A stretch of DNA of 64,000 nt, taken from positions 3,720,001 to 3,784,000 of the forward strand of contig CAUJLY010000002.1 in NCBI GenBank assembly GCA_963281155.1, in the 5' to 3' direction. The notes under the pieces were generated by a model. It was not told the origin of the DNA, ran no database searches, and saw only the letters and a list, made by a program, of their open reading frames with translations. Positions 12,058 to 23,785 of the stretch are shown here, piece by piece. Made by a program: the position numbers and the translations under genes. Numbering within the stretch: the first letter of the stretch is position 1; each line of letters begins with the position of its first letter. This stretch comes from Rhabditophanes sp. KR3021 (lineage: Eukaryota > Nematoda > Chromadorea > Rhabditida > Alloionematidae).

Positions 12058-12540
12058 ATGGACAGATTATATTGCATTAAAGATCAAGCAAAATTGTCAG
12101 ACAACTTTCCGAAATTCAAAATTTTAGAATTGTTTCAACGAACACCTCAAGACTTAGAATTTAAATCAAGCGTCTCATTCAAAAAATACACTGAAAAATT
12201 AAGCTTAAGATATGAAAATCAGAAATATAAAGAAATGATTGGACAGAGCTCTCGATGCAATGAAATGCAAGGCTTTGGTAAAGAAATAAAAATAGTAAAC
12301 AAACAAGTGATTGTCATTTTGAATACAATGATAACCGTGATGTGCGGATTTGTTTTTGGTTTTTATGGAATTGAATACATGTATCCTTCTCAAGCATTAC
12401 ATTTTGCAACCAAAATTCTTGTTGCTTCTTTTTTGGGGATAATCGTTTTCATAGCTGGTATGTATTTCATTTTAAAAAATATTGAAAGTGATTTTGTGGA
12501 AATAAATGGTTGTAAAACAACAATTTTGTATTCTCTTTAA
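12058..12540 (+). CDS. TMEM199: TMEM199/VMA12-like V-ATPase assembly factor
   Basis: Single-exon reading frame of 160 residues. Members of this family act in the endoplasmic reticulum to assemble the Vo sector of the vacuolar proton pump. Seen: a hydrophilic N-terminal half with a YENQKYKEM stretch, then the conserved KEIKIVNKQVIVILN segment, and two hydrophobic helices at about residues 86-106 and 118-140 separated by a short loop (YGIEYMYPS), which is the usual VMA12 layout. Length is close to that of animal TMEM199. The ATG follows immediately after an acceptor-like TTTTAG, so an upstream leader exon or trans-splicing is possible, and extra coding sequence upstream cannot be excluded. Confidence 0.75.
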   Translation: MDRLYCIKDQAKLSDNFPKFKILELFQRTPQDLEFKSSVSFKKYTEKLSLRYENQKYKEMIGQSSRCNEMQGFGKEIKIVNKQVIVILNTMITVMCGFVFGFYGIEYMYPSQALHFATKILVASFLGIIVFIAGMYFILKNIESDFVEINGCKTTILYSL

Positions 12541-12866
12541 ATATTGTTTGAATCATTGAGCTATATTAAATTAGCAATTCCCAAATAATTTGGTTCAATG
12601 AACGATTTTAATATTTTAACATTTTCGCTTTGTTATTGTGTCTGAAAAAGAAAAATAATATTTAAAAGATAATATTTAAAAATAATATTTAAAAAATAAC
12701 ATTTTACATCTTCTGCTCCATATCACTTGAATTGAAACCATTAATTTGCGTACAGCACTACCTCAATTATAAAAGGTATTTATGTTGTCGGATTCGTCAG
12801 TAGTTTATATTCCTGTTTACCAGATAGGTCGAATATACATTTATTTATCCATATTTTTAATTGGCT
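12541..12866. other. spacer with short A/T repeats
   Basis: No gene. At 12651-12706 the unit taatatttaaaa is repeated about four times with small changes. The rest is unremarkable AT-rich DNA ahead of the LDLa-fibrinogen gene. Confidence 0.5.
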
Positions 12867-15279
12867 ATGAAGAGTCAATTCTTTATTATTTGTATATTAT
12901 TTGTATACTTTCATTCTAATCACTCGATCCCACCGTCATTATCAGGTAAATTGAATTAAGTAAGGTGATTATTATTCTTTAGCTTATCCTGAGCATATTA
13001 CAAGAAGATGTCCTTTCGGACAATTTGATTGCTCTTCCAAATCCGAAGAACCCTATTGCATTTCTTTCCAAAATGTGCGTGATTGCATTAGTGATTGTCC
13101 AAATAGTAATAGTGATGAGCTTTGCGGAGTCAATCAGACATTATGCGATGTAGATGTGAAATGGGATATTCATAGATGTGGCAAATGCGTTGAAAAGGGC
13201 AAAGAAGGTGTTCATTGTATAGACAGTAAATGTTAGTTTCTTTAAATAATTTAAAAAATACTGTTTTAAGATCTTCCCTTAAGTTTTTTTATAATTCTCA
13301 TTTTAGACGAAAGATTATGCAATGAAACAGGAACGATTAAATGCGTCGCCACGAATAATTGCGTGCCTTTAAGGTATTAAAAAGTTTACTAAAAGATAGA
13401 CAGTTAAAAAAGTATAAAAAGACAATGATTGAAGATTGTATTATTAAAGACAAAAAATTAAAATGTGATACCAGCAACTTTTTGGCATCAAAGACGTTTC
13501 TAGCTAAGATAGCGGCAATTGCGCAGCATTGTCTGAGTTAACAAGATACGTTTATTTCATGGAGCACTTGCCATGATTACAGTTGGTGATTTGTCTTTTG
13601 TACTTTTCCATGCAAATAAACCCTAGATTCTCGGTCACCTCCTTAGTATGCTTTGTTAACAGCAGTTTAATCATGTCTTTCTGACCATATAACACCAAAT
13701 ACATCTTCAGCTTCGAAATCTTAATTAAACTCTTGTTTGCAGACGCGACGTTGGAAGTATTTTGAGTAAAAGGCATTAGAATCAGGTACCAAATTGCAGT
13801 AATTGCAATACGTTTCATTAGCACAGTAGCCATCTTGTTTGTGTGTTTTGAGAGATTCTGAAGAAGAAAGTAGTGGTCAATTTTTGCAGTTGTAGGTCTT
13901 AATATCATCAGCTGCTTTCAAGGAAAGTTCGTCGATGTAATGAGCAATTGGGGCTTTACCAAGAAGTCATAAATAGTGTCTTCCTAACTCTTTTGCTCCA
14001 CCGCAGTGAAGGTCAGTGACAAAATCCACATTATATCAGAATATTGTCATGCAACTAATAGCTTTTAGTTAACATTAAAATTTAAACATATCAATTAACT
14101 TTACTTATCCTTAACTTTGATTATCTAAGTTGGATTAATGACCAATTTGATGATTGCGGCGACACTTCGGATGAGGACTTATCTTTGGCTGCAGTTTTAT
14201 CCAACATAAATACAACATCATTAAAAAGCAATCCATTATTCAAAAAAGAAGGAATACAATTCAAATTACCTTCTCAATCAAATGTTGACACCACTAACAA
14301 TGGCGGTACATATCATGAGGGCCAATTTTCATGCAACGAAGACTGGTTCAAGTGTGCTAATTCTTCCCAATGCATCCCATTATATCAAGTGCTTGATGGT
14401 AAGGTACAATGTTCTGATTCAAGTGATGAAAACTATTGTTCTCAGTATTTGGCTGGTTGTGGAGATAAATGTGCTTTTAGACCTGATAGATCCAAGTTTG
14501 TTTGTGAATGTCCTTCAAGACATATGTTCCGAATGCCGAATGGAATTTGCTCAAGCAAAGATGGTGGAGGTATGGGGAGAGATTGCTCAGACTTACGAAT
14601 GTTATATCCAAAGACACCACCTGGTACTTATAAAATGGTTGCAAGAAATTGGAAAAATGTGTCGCAACTTGAGGATAATTTTGATGTATTATGTGACTTT
14701 GAGTATTTAGGCGGGGGATGGACCTATATTATGTCGCGTAACATCTCACTCAATCAATCTGACATAGGTGATTATTTAAAGTTCAACCGAAGTTGGAATC
14801 AATTTGCAATTGGATTTGGTAAAATTGAAAAGGGAGGTGAATTTTGGCTGGGAAATGACAATATTAATTTATTGACCACTAGATGTCCAATGGAGTTAAC
14901 TATTGTGATGGAAACAAGTAGTTCAAAGGAAAAGATAATTGTTCGATATGACTCGTTTGCTATATTGGATGAATTTACGGGATATCAATTGAAATTAGGG
15001 CCATTAATTTACACAAATAATATTTTAGCATTTGATACTCTTGGTCAAAATAATGGGTCTAAGTTTTCAACTTATGATAAACGGTCAAATCCATTTTGCA
15101 AACCAGAAGATGCAAGCCCTTGGTGGTCACATCCAAGTACTTGTTCAAATAACTATCTAACATCTAGTCCATATGCCTATAAAAGTCATATTGGAATTGG
15201 GTGGGGACCCTTTAGACTCAAATCGGTTAAAATGATGATTCGGCCAAGGACGTTTTACTTCTCTAATAAAAAACTCTAA
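12867..15279 (+). CDS. secreted protein with LDLa repeats and a fibrinogen C-terminal domain
   Basis: Exons 12867-12945, 12983-13225, 13307-13373 and 14130-15279 join in phase to 512 residues. The N terminus is a signal peptide (KSQFFIICILFVYF). Three LDL-receptor class A modules follow: CPFGQFDC...SNSDELC, CNETGTIKC...DTSDED, and CNEDWFKC...SSDENYC. A Cys-rich patch (CGDKCAF...CECPS) precedes a fibrinogen-related domain of about 220 residues that begins RDCSDLRMLYPKTPPGTY, contains GGGWTYIMSR, and ends with the PWWSHPSTCSNNYL and IGIGWGPFRLKSVKMMIRP signatures. Such proteins are extracellular lectins or adhesion/immune factors. Ligand and role are unknown. The 756-nt third intron contains a small antisense ORF. 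Confidence 0.88.
13552..13833 (-). CDS. possible nested small secreted protein
   Basis: An antisense reading frame of 93 codons lies wholly in the 756-nt intron of the LDLa-fibrinogen gene. Reading from the ATG at 13833 (an alternative ATG is at 13818), the first 30 residues look like a signal peptide (MKRIAITAIWYLILMPFTQ). The remainder is Lys-rich with three cysteines near the C terminus. No family is recognised. Its length and signal-like start make it better than a shadow frame, but there is no splice or expression evidence. It could be a chance ORF. Confidence 0.3.
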   Translation of the reverse strand: MATVLMKRIAITAIWYLILMPFTQNTSNVASANKSLIKISKLKMYLVLYGQKDMIKLLLTKHTKEVTENLGFICMEKYKRQITNCNHGKCSMK

Positions 15280-15640
15280 CCAAGTAAAATCTGTATTAAA
15301 ACATTACTAAAATTATTTTTAATAGAAACTTAAAAACTGCATAATAAATTGTTTTATCATATCGAATGGATGGCTAGACAATAAAAATATCAAGATATGT
15401 GCAATAACTATTGAATTGTATTTTTCGATTGCAAAAAATACTTATTTATACTTTGTTAGTTCCTCGTTGCCAAGGATTAACTTTAAACATACCTTTTTAC
15501 TAGAACAATAAATTTATCTAAAAAGTAATAATGTTCAAACCAAGAATAACCATTATTTTGATAGTTTGAAAGGGAATCGTTCATTACGTATTGAATGAGA
15601 AGTGTGAACAGCCGAGGACTGAGGCAATCTTCTTGTTTCA
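15280..15640. other. spacer after LDLa-fibrinogen gene
   Basis: No gene seen. AT-rich sequence up to the edge of the reverse-transcriptase relic. Confidence 0.4.
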
Positions 15641-15762
15641 CTACCGCGGTCATTGCATATCAACTTTGTTTCCTAAGTGGGAGAAGGAAAGCGTCGAGTT
15701 TTCTATAATTTCTTGACTGCCCTGATGTAGACTTCTTCAAAACCAAAGTGCCTCATTGTTAT

Positions 15763-16075
15763 TCAAATGTGTTTCTTGGAAACTAGGTCAAGGGTTTTCC
15801 GAAAGTCCAGAAAAACCATGTGGAAATCAATCTTGTACTCGTTTGTCTTTTCCAAAAGAAGTCTCAGGGCAATTAGGTTGTCTGAGAAAGTTGAGAAGTT
15901 CTTCCGAAATCTACCTTCGAGTCTTTGGAGCAGTAGCTTGGTGTAGATTCTCATGACAGTGGTCTATAGTTACCGATATCGTTAGCATCGTCTTTTTTAA
16001 GTAAAAGCATAAGGTTTGCTTGTTTGAAAGCAGAAAGAGTTACAGCATTGAAAAGATAGTAGTTAGGTGTTTGTG
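15763..16075 (-). mobile_element. relic of a non-LTR retrotransposon reverse transcriptase
   Basis: Minus-strand translation gives, in one frame, LSAFKQANLMLLLKKDDAND then IGNYRPLS, the classic start of a LINE reverse-transcriptase domain. One base out of frame it continues as RIYTKLLLQRLEGRF, IALRLLLEKTNEYK and MVFLDFRKTLDLVSKKHI, matching the family pattern up to motif A (F-L-D-F-x-K-x-x-D). The aspartate of motif A is retained, but the frame is broken and the downstream catalytic motifs are missing. It is a dead 5'-part fragment, lying between two unrelated genes. Confidence 0.8.
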
Positions 16076-16097
16076 CTTCATTGAGGATTGCTAAATT

Positions 16098-16902
16098 TGT
16101 AAGTTAAAATAGGTAAAATGAAAACTAAGTCAAAACTATCAGATTCCACTGATAGGCAGCATACATATGTTTTCTATTGGGTCGCTCATTACTGATCTTG
16201 CTACAATCGTTTTTTCAATGACTGGAGTACTTCAGGCAAAGACTGTGTTTATGGGACTTTCAATTGTTTTAAGACTATTCAGTCTCAAAAACATATCCAG
16301 CTTTTGTTTCTTCAATAATTGGTATCATCGGAACCTTCGTTTGTTTAGGTAAGTAATTAAACCTGTTTTACAATATAAACTTCTTTTTTAGTGTTAACAC
16401 TTGGCCCTGGTATTGGAATACTTTTATGTCAAGTTTCTTATTTCTTTCCTTTTATATTATTAGGCGCTATATTTACAGCCATTAGTATTGGGTCTTATTT
16501 GTCATTAATGACTGAACAAAAGTTGAAAATATTGAAGAATCATGAAGAGGTCAGTTATTATAGATGTTATCGAATGCCCTGATGCAGTCTTTATGCACAG
16601 CTTCAAGAACTTAATTACAATAATTGTGTTGGAAGAAGTTTTGAAAACAATTTAAATACATCTTCAATTTATGCCGTTTATTTTTCAACTTGTTATAGTA
16701 TGGGTGGTTTCTTTGGAACATTTGTAGGAATGAAGATTGTTGATGTATACACACAAGGAACTACAATTTGTGGATATATTTGTACAGCATTTGTAAGCTT
16801 TAACTTTATCTAATTGTATGGACTTTTTAGACCGTTATTTTTAATGTATTTTGTATGATGCCAGGAGTATTCAAAGGAGCTAATTCAAGCTTTTCTAAAT
16901 AA
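16098..16902 (+). pseudogene. decayed SLC18B1-like MFS transporter
   Basis: Membrane-transporter fragments in order: GSLITDLATIVFSMTG with FMGLSIVLRLF; after a frame change, YPAFVSSIIGIIGTFVCL; after an intron (about 16350-16391), LTLGPGIGILLCQVSYFFPF; after another intron, a late segment with YFSTCYSMGGFFGTFVGM, and a terminal exon ending near 16902. The order, intron positions and last exon match the intact paralogue directly downstream. The N-terminal part has at least two frame changes and much of the central region is absent, so I call it a pseudogene. A missing exon or assembly error could also explain part of this. Confidence 0.55.
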
Positions 16903-17300
16903 GGAACATTTTTTGATATGTCAATTGTGTTTTAAATAAATGTTATTATTTTGTCGCCAAATAAAGAGTATATTAAATAATGAGACCAAGCACATTCGTT
17001 ACCTAAATTATGTACTAATAAAAAATTGAGTTACAGGAAATGTTTGTCTAATGTTATGTGATAAAATGGCTTAATTAAAATAATACCAAATAGTGACAAG
17101 TAACACCAAATAAAAGTATCATTTAAGGAACTATAAATCTTTTAAATTAAAATTGTTCATCACGATGATTAAAAATCTACATGTCATAGGATACGTGCAA
17201 AAAAATTATTTATTATTATTGGAGAGTAAAATATAACTTCATACTATCATTTGAAGACATCTTTGAAACGTTGTTTCTAAATATTTTCTTTATAGTGCAG
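16903..17300. other. spacer between the two MFS copies
   Basis: No gene seen. It ends with ttttctttatag, an acceptor-like motif five bases before the start codon of the next gene. Confidence 0.4.
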
Positions 17301-18664
17301 ATGTATTTGTCTCAAGTATCAATATGCTTATCTACACAAAAGGACAAACGATGGCTTTTACTCTCAATTCTCTTTTTCGCTAATTTATTTATCGTTATTG
17401 CTTTCCTCAGCACAAATTCTGCTTTTCAAAAGATCAAAATGCCGGAGGGATGGGATGCATTTGACACACTTTATGTTTACAAAACAGTTACAATTACTGG
17501 ACTGTTCGGCACCATATTTACCGGAAAGCTTGTTAGTTAAATTAATTGTTCGTTTGTACATTTGTTTATTTAGATTCCGAAATTTGAAATACGTAAGCTG
17601 TACTGCTGTGGTCTTTTAATCTCTGCATTTTCTTCCTTACTTTTTATATTTATTACAAAACTAACAGATAGATTTGACTTTCTAATGGCTGCGATATTAT
17701 TACGAATTTTTCAAGGTATAGGTGGCTTCATAGTTTATACAACATCCTTTGTCTTGACATTAAATTATTTGGCAAAATCAAATAGTATTCCTTTAGGACT
17801 TTGTGCGATGGAAATTGCTCATATTTTACCATTAAATCTTGGTGTATATATAACGGATATAATCTATGATGTCTTTGGTTTCCAATTTGAATTTATATTT
17901 ATTTTCACTGGTTTAATAACAAATGCAATCTTTGTCGTTTTTTCAATGACAGACATTAAATCCAGAGAGTCCCAAAAACCAATAGCTAAAATTTTAACTT
18001 ATACCAAGCTTTTTAAAATTTTGGACGTTTGGTTTATTTTTTTAATTTATCTCCTGTTATCAACAACATTCCATTTTTTGGAATTTAAACTGCCAGCAGT
18101 CTTGAAATCATTACAATATCATCCAAATGAAATAAGATACTTTTTTACCATCAACCATTTGATTTTAACAGTTTCAATATTTTTCTTTGCAATAATTTCA
18201 ATTCGTACAAAGTGTGTAAATTTTTTGATGTATATTGGATTGTCATTAAATCCAGCAGCTTTATTTGCTGCATCATTTGCCGCAATTGGATCCGAAAACT
18301 CAAGTATAGCCATCATTATAGGAACGATATTGATGCAAATATCAATTGCAGCACTTGTAGGCAATTTATTTAAGAAACTTATTAAAATAGTAACGAAAAG
18401 AAATAAATATCCATCAAATAGCCAAACTGCGGGAATGTGCGCCGGGTTTTTCTCTCTTGCCTATGTGTTTGGATCATTAATAGGAAACGTATTAGCATAT
18501 TTGGCCCGTGAAAATATAGACTTTACCAAAATCACCATGCTATTTGCATTTATCTCAACAGTTTTTGTAAGACTAAAATACGTAAATATAATCTAAATAT
18601 TTTTTAGTTTCTTTACTTCAACATATTTTATATTGGACCACGAGTCTACAGCAAGGGATTATAG
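17301..18664 (+). CDS. MFS transporter, SLC18B1-like
   Basis: Exons 17301-17531, 17574-18566 and 18608-18664 give 426 residues with all phases closing. About twelve hydrophobic segments are visible, in two halves joined by a hydrophilic loop (around SRESQKPIAKILTYTK). The segment LRIFQGIGGFIVYTTSFVLT matches the fourth-helix motif of the major facilitator superfamily, and length and arrangement suit the SLC18B1 (polyamine/vesicular amine transporter) branch. The usual acidic and basic gating residues are sparse, so the substrate is not predicted. The last short exon matches the last exon of the decayed copy upstream, showing that the pair arose by tandem duplication. Confidence 0.7.
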
Positions 18665-19588
18665 AAATTCAAGCTTCTTATATACAATGCGTAGTTGTTT
18701 CTTTAAATATAGAAATGTGTAAACTTGGACACTAAATTTAATACTATGTCACACCTCCACACACTAGTGTATGAACACCCATTCATACTATATCGTCCCT
18801 AATGAAACCTATCCGTTACATCTTGGTTCCTGAAAGCGTGCCTTCGTGTACGACGACTATCTGTACATAAAATTAATTCTAATTATTCTAAATAAAATCG
18901 AATATATTGAAATTGTTTATGTTTTTTGCAACATAATAAGGGATTTTTCAAAAAAGTTTTAATTTATAGTAAAAAAGTAAAAGGAATACTGGCTTAGAGT
19001 CCTAATATGACTAATACCAAAACAAGAAGAAAATGGGATAAAACTTTATTGGTCCATCAAAAAAGACGGATCATGTCTAGCAATACCTTCTATAAATCCG
19101 GTATTTGCTTGATCAAATCTAATTTGCTCGTTCATAATTGAATCAAATGCATATAACAAATTAACTATGCTTATGGCATATATTCACGGAACCTCCGTAT
19201 ACTTTAGTAACTTTACAATGCAATTCATACTTTCCAGGTTATAATACTAGCTGTATTTGATACCGGAAATTAAAAAGAAAATAACAGTCCAAATTAATAA
19301 CGAATGGGATGAATAAATTGAAACCATATTTTGCGACTATAAATTATAAATAAAATTCCAATAAATACAATCATTTTACATTCACAACACTCTATATTAT
19401 TGAATGTGCTTTAAAATAAGGTAGTTTAAACAATTCCATAAGTACTTGGGTTTGTTCGTAAATCTTGACACGAAAATAATTAGTTTGGAAAAAAGATAGT
19501 GTAAACACAATGTAATACCATAATAATTATTATGAAAGCCCTCATTTTGAAGTGACTTAATTATTTCTCTTTTATTTATAGTTGAAGT
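18665..19588. other. intergenic region, MFS gene to cyclin K
   Basis: No coding frame, RNA gene or clear repeat seen in about 920 bases. It ends with tttatttatag, acceptor-like, eight bases before the cyclin K start. Confidence 0.45.
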
Positions 19589-20389
19589 ATGTCTGAGCAT
19601 AATTGGATTTATGAAGAAGAACAGTTAAAAAATACCCCTTCACGAAGACAAGGATTATCTGCTGTTGAAGAACATGAACGTCGAATTAATGGAGTCAAAG
19701 CTATTATGGATATCGGTACCAAATTAAATTTGTAAGTTTTAGTGCGTAATATACAAAAATGATCATATTAATTTAATAGGCTTGCGAACCCAACCTTATA
19801 CACTGCAACTGTATATTTCCATAGATTTTATATGTTCTATTCTTTTGAGGATTATAATTATCTATTAACTGCTTTGGGATGCCTGTTTTTGGCAGGCAAG
19901 GTCGAAGAAACACCTAAGAAAATTAAAGACATCACCTTCGTGGCAAAGGATTTATACGTAAAACCATATGCATTGCATAATATCACATCAGAAGGTGTTA
20001 TTAATTTCGAGAAAATTTTGTTACGGACACTGAAATTTGACCTTAAAGTTGAAAATCCTTATGATTATTTGCTACAATACATCAAGATATTCAAGTTGAG
20101 TAGAGAAGAAACCCATGAAATTGTTCAAACAGCATGGACCTTCATAAATGATAGTGCTTACACAACGTTGGTTTTATTGTGGGAGATTCCGATTATATCT
20201 CTTGGTATGATTCACATGACTCTGGAGCTAAAGCACAAAAACAATGTAGACTATGAGGGTAAAGACGACAAAGATCATGGCCCCTGGTGGAACAAATTCG
20301 TTGGAAATTTAGACTTGCTGGCTTTGGAAAAAATTGGTCATAAAGTCCTAGACCATTACATTCCAAATAATCCCACAAACCATCATTAA
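19589..20389 (+). CDS. CCNK: cyclin K
   Basis: Two exons, 19589-19731 and 19780-20389, give 250 residues. Cyclin K pairs with CDK12/CDK13, which phosphorylate the RNA polymerase II C-terminal domain in the nucleus. The protein is essentially the double cyclin fold: WIYEEEQLKNTPS at the start, TATVYFHRFYMFYSFEDY, the strongly conserved LFLAGKVEETPKKIKDI, then ILLRTLKFDL and the second-fold signature QTAWTFINDSAYTTL. WWNKFVGNLDL precedes the last helix. The Pro-rich C-terminal extension of vertebrate cyclin K is absent. The related cyclin T is a less likely alternative because the core fits K better. Confidence 0.88.
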
Positions 20390-20851
20390 TGAACAAATTA
20401 CTTCTTAAGCTTGTAATCAGCATACGTGTACAGTTTACAGTAGAGAAGAATCCTTTTTTAATTTATGTTTTCTTTGTATTTAATAAAAGTTATTGATACT
20501 CGTAAATCTTGAGAATACTTTAATAAATGACATATAATTATTTGATATAATTATTCCTGAACATTAGAATGCAAAGGTCTATATTTCCAAATATCCGCTT
20601 AGGATATTTGCAGTTCGATTGATACGTATGCACATTTACATACACCAATACGACGTTGTAGTTTTGCTCATCCACAACGTTTCGTGCTGCCAATTTATGC
20701 ATAAACTTTTTGGTCATAATTTATATTTGCTAAATCTGTGAACGTTGTTCATTACTTGAACAGACAGCATTTTATTTAGTCGGTCGATAACTACTATTAA
20801 AACTGTTTTTGCATTATAATTTTACATAAATTATTCGTTATTACAGACATC
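20390..20851. other. spacer cyclin K to SEC61G
   Basis: No gene seen. Holds the cyclin K 3' UTR (aataaa-like motif near 20480). An acceptor-like attacag lies just ahead of the SEC61G start codon. Confidence 0.4.
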
Positions 20852-21106
<255 letters not shown>

Positions 21107-21301
21107 GCATAAAAATGGAAAGCTTGTCAGATCGATTATTATTGTTTTGTAATATTTGATTTCGAGTAAATCAAAATTTTCGCTTCAAATTATACACTAA
21201 GTTATCAGACACTTCGATATTGTTTTAAAATTATTTAAAAAATAAAATCTTATTAAATAGTCTTATTGTTCATATTTAAATACATTTATAAAGTCAGTTA
21301 C

Positions 21302-21402
21302 ATTATTTATCAAAATCAAGTTTTGGTTGATTAAATTATTTATCAGAATCAATTTTGGTTGATTCAAGTATTTATCGAAATCAATTTTTGGTTAATTAAA
21401 TT
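21302..21402. repeat. three-unit tandem repeat
   Basis: Three head-to-tail units of about 33-36 bp, each with tatttatc, aaatcaa and ttttggtt in that order, differ at a few positions. They lie in the 3'-to-3' spacer between SEC61G and the minus-strand repeat protein. Confidence 0.7.
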
Positions 21403-21444
21403 AAATAAATGATAAATTAATATAAAAAGTTGATTAATTGAAGT

Positions 21445-23785
21445 TTATTGAAGTCCATGATATTTTCGATTTTCTTTCCGCAAATCTTTGTCAATCTTCT
21501 TGCTAAGTTGCTCAACTCTGCGCTTATAAAGAACTTCCTCCATATCCAATGTTTGGTATTTGACGTAGTGGGATGTAGTGACTGACGCCTCAGTCACTCC
21601 AATTAGTGTTCTGGTCCCATTTTCTTCAGTTTTGTAAACTGCCTTCTGACCATAGGCAGTATTCAAAGGAGGAATACGATTTCTTGCTGAGCGACGTAAA
21701 TGTCCGAATTGAGCATTTTCGACATCTGGTTTGATAATCTTTGGTTTAATAAGATACAATCCCTGATCCTTCTTTTTCTTTCCTGCACGAATAATTGCAT
21801 GAACTGGGACATGGGTGCGATTCTTATCATTTACATCGCAATCGTTTATTGGATATTCGTCATATGCTTCGTCCACAACTGACAAAGGTGAGGAACAGGA
21901 AGTTTCTTCTAAATTGGTCGCATCATTGAATGTTCTTGAGTTGATACGAGATGAACGGCGCAAACCAATTGGAGTTTCGAGATTCTTACTAACAGACACA
22001 TTCTTTGGAGGCTTCCTGGATATGGCTATCTCCGAGGTAGCATCCGCAATGGTATCTATACTTCTCTCTTGAATCGTTGATACCGTTGAATTCGATTTAC
22101 TTTTTTCAAATGGCTTAGAACTTTTTGAATTCGGTCTAGTATCATTTTGATCTGAGGATAGATCAGGCGATCCAGTAACGGCAGATTTTTTTAATAGTGG
22201 TATTTCTGAGGTTTTGTCTGCAATCGTCTCCATACTTTCTTGAAACATTGATTTCTTTGAGTTGAGTTTGACTTTCCCAATTGCTTTGGAACTTTTTGAA
22301 ACGAATGTAGTACTATTTCCATGAGAGCATAAATCAGACAGTCCAGTAACGTCAGGTCTCTTGAATTTAGGTACTTCTGAAGTATCGTTTGTACTGACCT
22401 CCATACTTTCATTCATTGCTGGCTCCTTCAAGCTAAATTTACCCTTTCCAAATATTTTGGAGCTCTTTGAATTTGTTCTCGTGTTATTTCCATCAGAACA
22501 TAAATCAGAAAATCCAGTAACATCAGGTCTCTTAAATTTGGGTATTTCAGAGGTAGTGTCTTGAGTAGTCGCCATCCTTCTATCTTCAACTAATTTCGTC
22601 ATGCTAAGCTTTCCTTTCTTCGAAGACTTTGAGTTTTTTGAATTTGATCTAGTACTATTTCCATCAGAACACAAATCGGAGAAGCCAGTCACATCAGGTC
22701 TCCTGAACATGCATATTTCTGAGGTAGTGTCTGCAGTGGACTCCATACTTTCATGAATCGTTGGCTCCTTTGAGTTAAATTTGCTTTTCACAAACGGTTT
22801 AGAACTTTTTGAAGTTGTTCGAGTACTATTTCCACCAGAACATAAATCAGAGAAACCAGTCACATCAGGTCTTTTGAATTCAGCTATTTCTGAGGTAGTG
22901 TTTGCACTGGTCTCCATCTTTTCTTGAATCGTTGGCACCTTTGAATTCAGCTTACTTTTTCCAAGTGGTTTAGAACTTTTTGAAGTTGTTCGAGTACTAT
23001 TTTGATTTGAATACATGTCAGAGAAATTGGTTAGGTCAGGCGCACGAAAGGAAAATGGGTCAACGCTTTCATCGGCAATGCTTCTAGCATCCTCAACTTT
23101 TGTGGCAAAAACAGTTCTTTCCGTTGGTCTTGGAGCAGGTTCCTTTCTTAATGCGGGTTCGGCAGCTTTATTATTGAGCATCGAACTACTTTCGTCTCTA
23201 GCACACAAGTCTGAAAGCCCTGTAACATCGGGTTTTTTAAAGGAAATAATGTCTAAGTTGCGAAAGGAGTTTTCACTGATCTCCATCGCTTCTTCAGTAG
23301 TTGATTTTGTGATAGTAACCTCATCAACACTCATATCTTCTTCCATAGACTCTGTTATCATATCCATCTCCATATGCTGCTCTTCAAAAGCCATTTTTTT
23401 AATTGGTGCCTGATCTTGGTCAGAAGAAGCACGCTTATTCGAACGTCTAAGGATAGAAACGTCAAAACTACTATCTTGTTCCATAGTTTGATCAGTAGGT
23501 ACATTTTCGGACTTATTCAGTTTACTTGGGAGCTTGGGCAAATCTAGACCGCTTGATTCGCAGTATTGTTCCCAGAGTCCTTTATTTTCTTGCACAAAAA
23601 GACGAAGCTCATCGTCTGGCATGTTTGGATCGATACCATACTCGAGAAGAAAATCACGTATGTTCGTGTGTTTCTAAAAATTGTTTATATAATAGCTAAA
23701 TTTAAATTACCTTTACTTTTGCAGCATTCCTAGCTTCCACTTCGCGACTGATTTCACTATATTTTTTGAAATCAAAAGAATACAT
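21445..23785 (-). CDS. nuclear-type protein with 57-residue repeats and CENP-C-like motifs
   Basis: Exons 23785-23711 and 23673-21445 encode 767 residues. The N terminus (about 60 residues) is a short helical domain. Residues about 167-570 hold six to seven tandem repeats of roughly 57 residues with the core (K/R)RPDVTGFSDLCS, each followed by a Ser/Lys-rich stretch (SKSSKPFGKSK type) and ended by a TSEI/V motif. Two later segments, LRRSSRINS near residue 595 and LRRSARNRIPPLN near 684, resemble the CENP-C motif (R-R-S-x-R-x-x-x-x-P), although the usual Tyr-Trp is Ala-Tyr here. The C terminus is a basic helix. A kinetochore or chromatin role is plausible, but the family is not certain. Confidence 0.6.

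Noticed and set aside
15756..15956. Plus-strand ORF opposite the LINE relic
   Set aside because: It is the complement of the reverse-transcriptase reading, which explains its length.
16260..16310. Very short intron to repair the first MFS copy
   Set aside because: The only gt...ag pair that restores the frame would be about 17 nt, below any intron seen in this window.
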